In this document: one piece after another, positions 62,601 to 64,000 of the stretch
How positions within the stretch are numbered: position 1 is the first letter of the stretch
How the letters are laid out: each line of letters starts with the position of its first letter
Assembly: GCF_012273895.1 (NCBI RefSeq)
Contig: NC_052115.1
Location: forward strand, 3,720,001 to 3,784,000
DNA: 64,000 nucleotides
Direction: 5' to 3'
Source of the DNA: Zerene cesonia
Taxonomy: Eukaryota > Arthropoda > Insecta > Lepidoptera > Pieridae
The notes under the pieces: generated by a model
Database searches by the model: none
What the model was told of the DNA's origin: nothing
The model's input: the letters and a program-made list of their open reading frames with translations, nothing else
Position numbers and translations under genes: made by a program

Positions 62601-63763
62601 GCGCCGGGCGCGGCGGGGGCGCCGGCGCACACGCTGCCGCGGCTGCTGCGCCCCAGCGACTGCGTCTCGTGCCGCAGCGCGTACGCGAGCGCGTTCTCGA
62701 ACGAGTTCGAGCTCTTGTTGTCCGCGAACTGTATAGAAGTTTGACAATCAATACATTATTAATGAATTATTTAAACAAGAAATGAGTGTTATTTTTTATC
62801 TATACTAATATTATAAAACTGAAGAGTTTGTTTGTTGGATTGAACGTGTTAATCTTAAAATTATTTCAGTGTTAAATAGCCCATTTATGGAAGGCTTTAG
62901 GCTATATAACAACTGGTACGACGTGGATAAAATCACGGGGCACAGTCAGTTATGTTGTGTGTGTTGAATGTGGTTACCGCTACTCGTTATGTTGTTATAA
63001 ATACTAGAGTGTATGTAACTAAGATAATTCTTAATCAATTCACGCGTCGCTCATCCTTAACATAACAACAATGACAAATGAGTGAAAATTTAACGCAAAG
63101 AGAAAATAATAGTCACAAGCACGTTTAATAATTTGGAATATTTTCTTATTCCATAATTCAAATTATGTAAGCTACGTTATTTCTAAATGTTCATAACTTG
63201 ATTTTTTATGTGGTAGTCGAGCACGCTTCGGCACGAATTGGGCCAGCTCGCACCGGGGAAGTACCACACCCCCACAGAAGACCGGCGTGAAATAGCATAC
63301 TGCTGTGTTTCGTTCGGTGAGTGGGGGAGCCGGAGGCCCATATCCTTTTCCCTACCCTTCCCTGTCCTTTCTTTTATTCCTCTCGTCAATCCTTTCCTAA
63401 TCCCTTTTCCATTTGAAGTCGGCAATCCATTTGAAGAGGCGTAAGGTCTGCTATCGACCTTACACCTCTCTAAATGTTCATGGGCGGTGGTAGCGCTTAC
63501 CATCAGGCGACCCACCAGCTCCATTGCCGACTATGACAAAAAAAAATTCACTACAAGTCCCAGTAATTCTTAAATTTAATATTTAAAGCATCTCAAAGGT
63601 CAACACAACAGTCGTTTATATAATAACGATAACTGAGAAATACTAACGGGATTATCATATTGATCCGACATAGTTCCATTCATAGAGGGTACGCTACTGT
63701 CGACTGATATCAAAGACTTATTGCTTCCCGCGTCACTTAGCTCGCTCGGTATAAATCTGTCAC
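59548..63763 (-). CDS. Tyrosine kinase gene, 3' part: JAK-like catalytic domain with long linker, seven exons, 5' end off window
   Basis: The coding exons are 63763-63648, 62728-62477, 62244-62092, 61687-61514, 61164-60992, 60466-60317 and 59686-59548. All have GT-AG borders and consistent phase, giving 384 visible residues. Residues 1-105 form a Ser/Asn-rich and then Ala/Pro/Gly-rich linker. The kinase starts at about 113: Gly loop G121-S-G123-N-Y-G126, ATP lysine K148 in VAVKK, HRDLATRN with D245 and N250, D263-F-G, one activation-loop Tyr (Y277), WYAPE at 289-293, DVWSFG, then CW and RP near the C-terminus. All catalytic residues are present, so it should phosphorylate tyrosine. HRDLATRNILV, WYAPES and PDGCP resemble JAK2. 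However, about 100 low-complexity residues stand where a JAK pseudokinase would abut, so a receptor kinase (for example Tie- or Wsck-like) is possible. Kinase identity is certain; the subfamily is not. Confidence 0.9.
59893..60228 (+). mobile_element. SINE-like element in the last kinase intron
   Basis: It is a full-length but diverged copy, from TGATAGTCGAGCACG to CCATTGCCAACGATGACA, with a short A-rich end. It lies antisense within the intron between kinase exons F and G. Confidence 0.78.
60317..60466 (-). CDS. Kinase gene exon F: P+1 loop and helix F
   Basis: This exon has one base, 49 codons and two bases, with acceptor CGGTTGCAG and donor GTACAT. It encodes YAPESAVEPWHFSTKSDVWS, then FGVTAWEILTRA and an Arg-rich stretch ending ERPRERAS. 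By eye, the segment between WEIL and PDGCP is several residues shorter than in Src-type kinases. Either the helix G region is compact or a small exon has been missed in the intron at 60316-59687. Confidence 0.88.
60517..60671 (-). mobile_element. Helitron-like short element in a kinase intron
   Basis: The plus strand begins CTAGCGGTCCGCCCCGGCTT and ends TATAATATTAGTATAT, the inverse of the 4752 family. It lies upstream of kinase exon F. Confidence 0.62.
60740..60839 (+). mobile_element. Helitron-like 3' fragment
   Basis: It ends CGCCGCGGTTTACAACTAG followed by T. The 5' part is diverged. Confidence 0.4.
60992..61164 (-). CDS. Kinase gene exon E: catalytic loop, DFG and activation loop
   Basis: This exon has 57 codons plus two bases, with acceptor TTACTCATAG and donor GTATGT. 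It encodes NVVHRDLATRNILVVNKYHV, then KISDFGLARIIPKEENAYRI and KTERLLPIN. The HRD Asp, metal-binding Asn and DFG Asp are all present. There is one Tyr in the activation loop, where JAKs usually carry two in tandem. Confidence 0.95.
61514..61687 (-). CDS. Kinase gene exon D: beta 4-5, hinge and helices D-E
   Basis: This exon has 58 codons in phase 0, with acceptor CTTTGCGCAG and donor GTGAGT. It encodes SLQHINIVEILGYSWDHGSD, then the hinge VLIVMEYLEEGSLNYYL and helix E (LLKYCKDIAT). SLQHxNIV matches the JAK-type beta 4 start. Confidence 0.93.
62092..62244 (-). CDS. Kinase gene exon C: Gly loop, ATP lysine and helix C
   Basis: This exon has 51 codons in phase 0, with acceptor ACCTTAG and donor GTACGA. 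It encodes GNYGHVFKGWMERDNQESQR, then KEVAVKKLTRQ with the catalytic lysine, then a short charged insert and DFKNELEIMK, which carries the helix C Glu. Confidence 0.92.
62477..62728 (-). CDS. Kinase gene exon B: low-complexity Ala/Pro/Gly linker and start of the kinase domain
   Basis: This exon has 84 codons in phase 0 on both sides, with acceptor CTATACAG and donor GTGAGT. It begins FADNKSSNSFENALAYALRH, continues with a GAPAAP-type repeat and ends LMESIVSQGKTYLVTLTKKI-GS, the first beta strand and half of the Gly loop. It is very GC-rich against an AT-rich background, and the other frames give Arg-rich shadows that are not genes. Confidence 0.88.
62799..62952 (+). mobile_element. Helitron-like short element in a kinase intron
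   Basis: It starts TCTATACTAATATTATAAAA after A; the 3' end has decayed (CACAGTCAGTT instead of CAGCTAGT). It lies between the SINE copy and kinase exon B. Confidence 0.58.
63209..63546 (+). mobile_element. SINE-like element in a kinase intron, full length
   Basis: It starts TGTGGTAGTCGAGCACGC and ends CTATGACAAAAAAAAA. It is very similar to the 45140 copy. The frames read across it on both strands are repeat-derived. It is antisense to the kinase gene. Confidence 0.82.
63648..63763 (-). CDS. Kinase gene exon A: Ser/Asn-rich linker
   Basis: This exon has two bases plus 38 codons, with acceptor TTTTCAG and donor GTTAGT. It reads DRFIPSELSDAGSNKSLISV and then DSSVPSMNGTMSDQYDNP. There is no transmembrane stretch. 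The YDNP motif could be a phosphotyrosine or adaptor site in a juxtamembrane region; that is inference. The preceding exon lies beyond the right edge. Confidence 0.75.
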
Positions 63764-64000
63764 CTGAAAACATATTTAATTACTGAAAGATTTCGGAAAA
63801 AAATAACATATTTAAGAGCCATTTTTAAATAAATTTAATATAATTCCTTTATTATATTAATGTATGATTAAGTGTAAAATATGTATATACACAATGAAAT
63901 GCTGTTTTTTTTTTCTTGTATAACACAATATGTCTTAATAACCAAATACTTTTTTGTAAAATAAAAAATATAACCTAAAAATGTTTGATGAGAATGTACA

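Noticed and set aside
62457..62751. Arg/Ala-rich open frames on the minus strand and one on the plus strand
   Set aside because: They are alternative frames of the GC-rich kinase exon; the kinase frame is fixed by the Gly-loop junction and splice phase.
1..64000. tRNA, rRNA and CRISPR content
   Set aside because: No cloverleaf with A and B boxes in a standalone setting, no rRNA sequence and no regular short repeat-spacer array was seen.

Overview
The window is AT-rich nuclear DNA from an insect, most likely a moth or butterfly. The evidence is interrupted genes with consensus GT-AG introns and many repeats of types I associate with Lepidoptera: a roughly 330-bp A-tailed SINE-like family, short Helitron-like elements that start TC, end CTAG and sit between A and T, and non-LTR retrotransposon tails. 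No bacterial, viral or CRISPR feature was seen. A 1000-base run of N lies at 17402-18401.

Two protein-coding genes can be reconstructed, both on the minus strand. The first runs from 29801 down to 13033, or to 10771 in an alternative form. It encodes a complete seven-transmembrane neuropeptide receptor of the FMRFamide/myosuppressin/sex-peptide-receptor-like group. Its five coding exons join in frame to give 423 residues. Intron 1 is about 14 kb and contains the N run and a LINE fragment. The annotated stop codon lies inside a strong splice donor, and a matching acceptor at 10793 would swap the last codons.

The second gene enters from beyond the right edge. Its last seven coding exons (63763 down to 59548) encode a serine-rich and Ala/Pro/Gly-rich linker followed by an intact tyrosine kinase domain. 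The catalytic core reads most like a JAK kinase, but no pseudokinase immediately precedes it, so a receptor tyrosine kinase is also possible. Its 3' UTR probably covers part of 56540-59547.

Layout: 1-10770 is intergenic with repeats; 10771-29825 is the receptor gene; 29826-56540 is intergenic and repeat-rich and may hold the receptor's promoter and noncoding first exon; 56541-63763 is the 3' part of the kinase gene, with SINE copies in its introns. I see no functional link between the two genes beyond orientation. I did not find a convincing undescribed multi-gene system. The strongest leads are the stop-in-donor exon of the receptor, the unusual kinase linker, a pre-miRNA-like hairpin at 50752-50816 and a cluster of near-perfect palindromes at 24202-24342.
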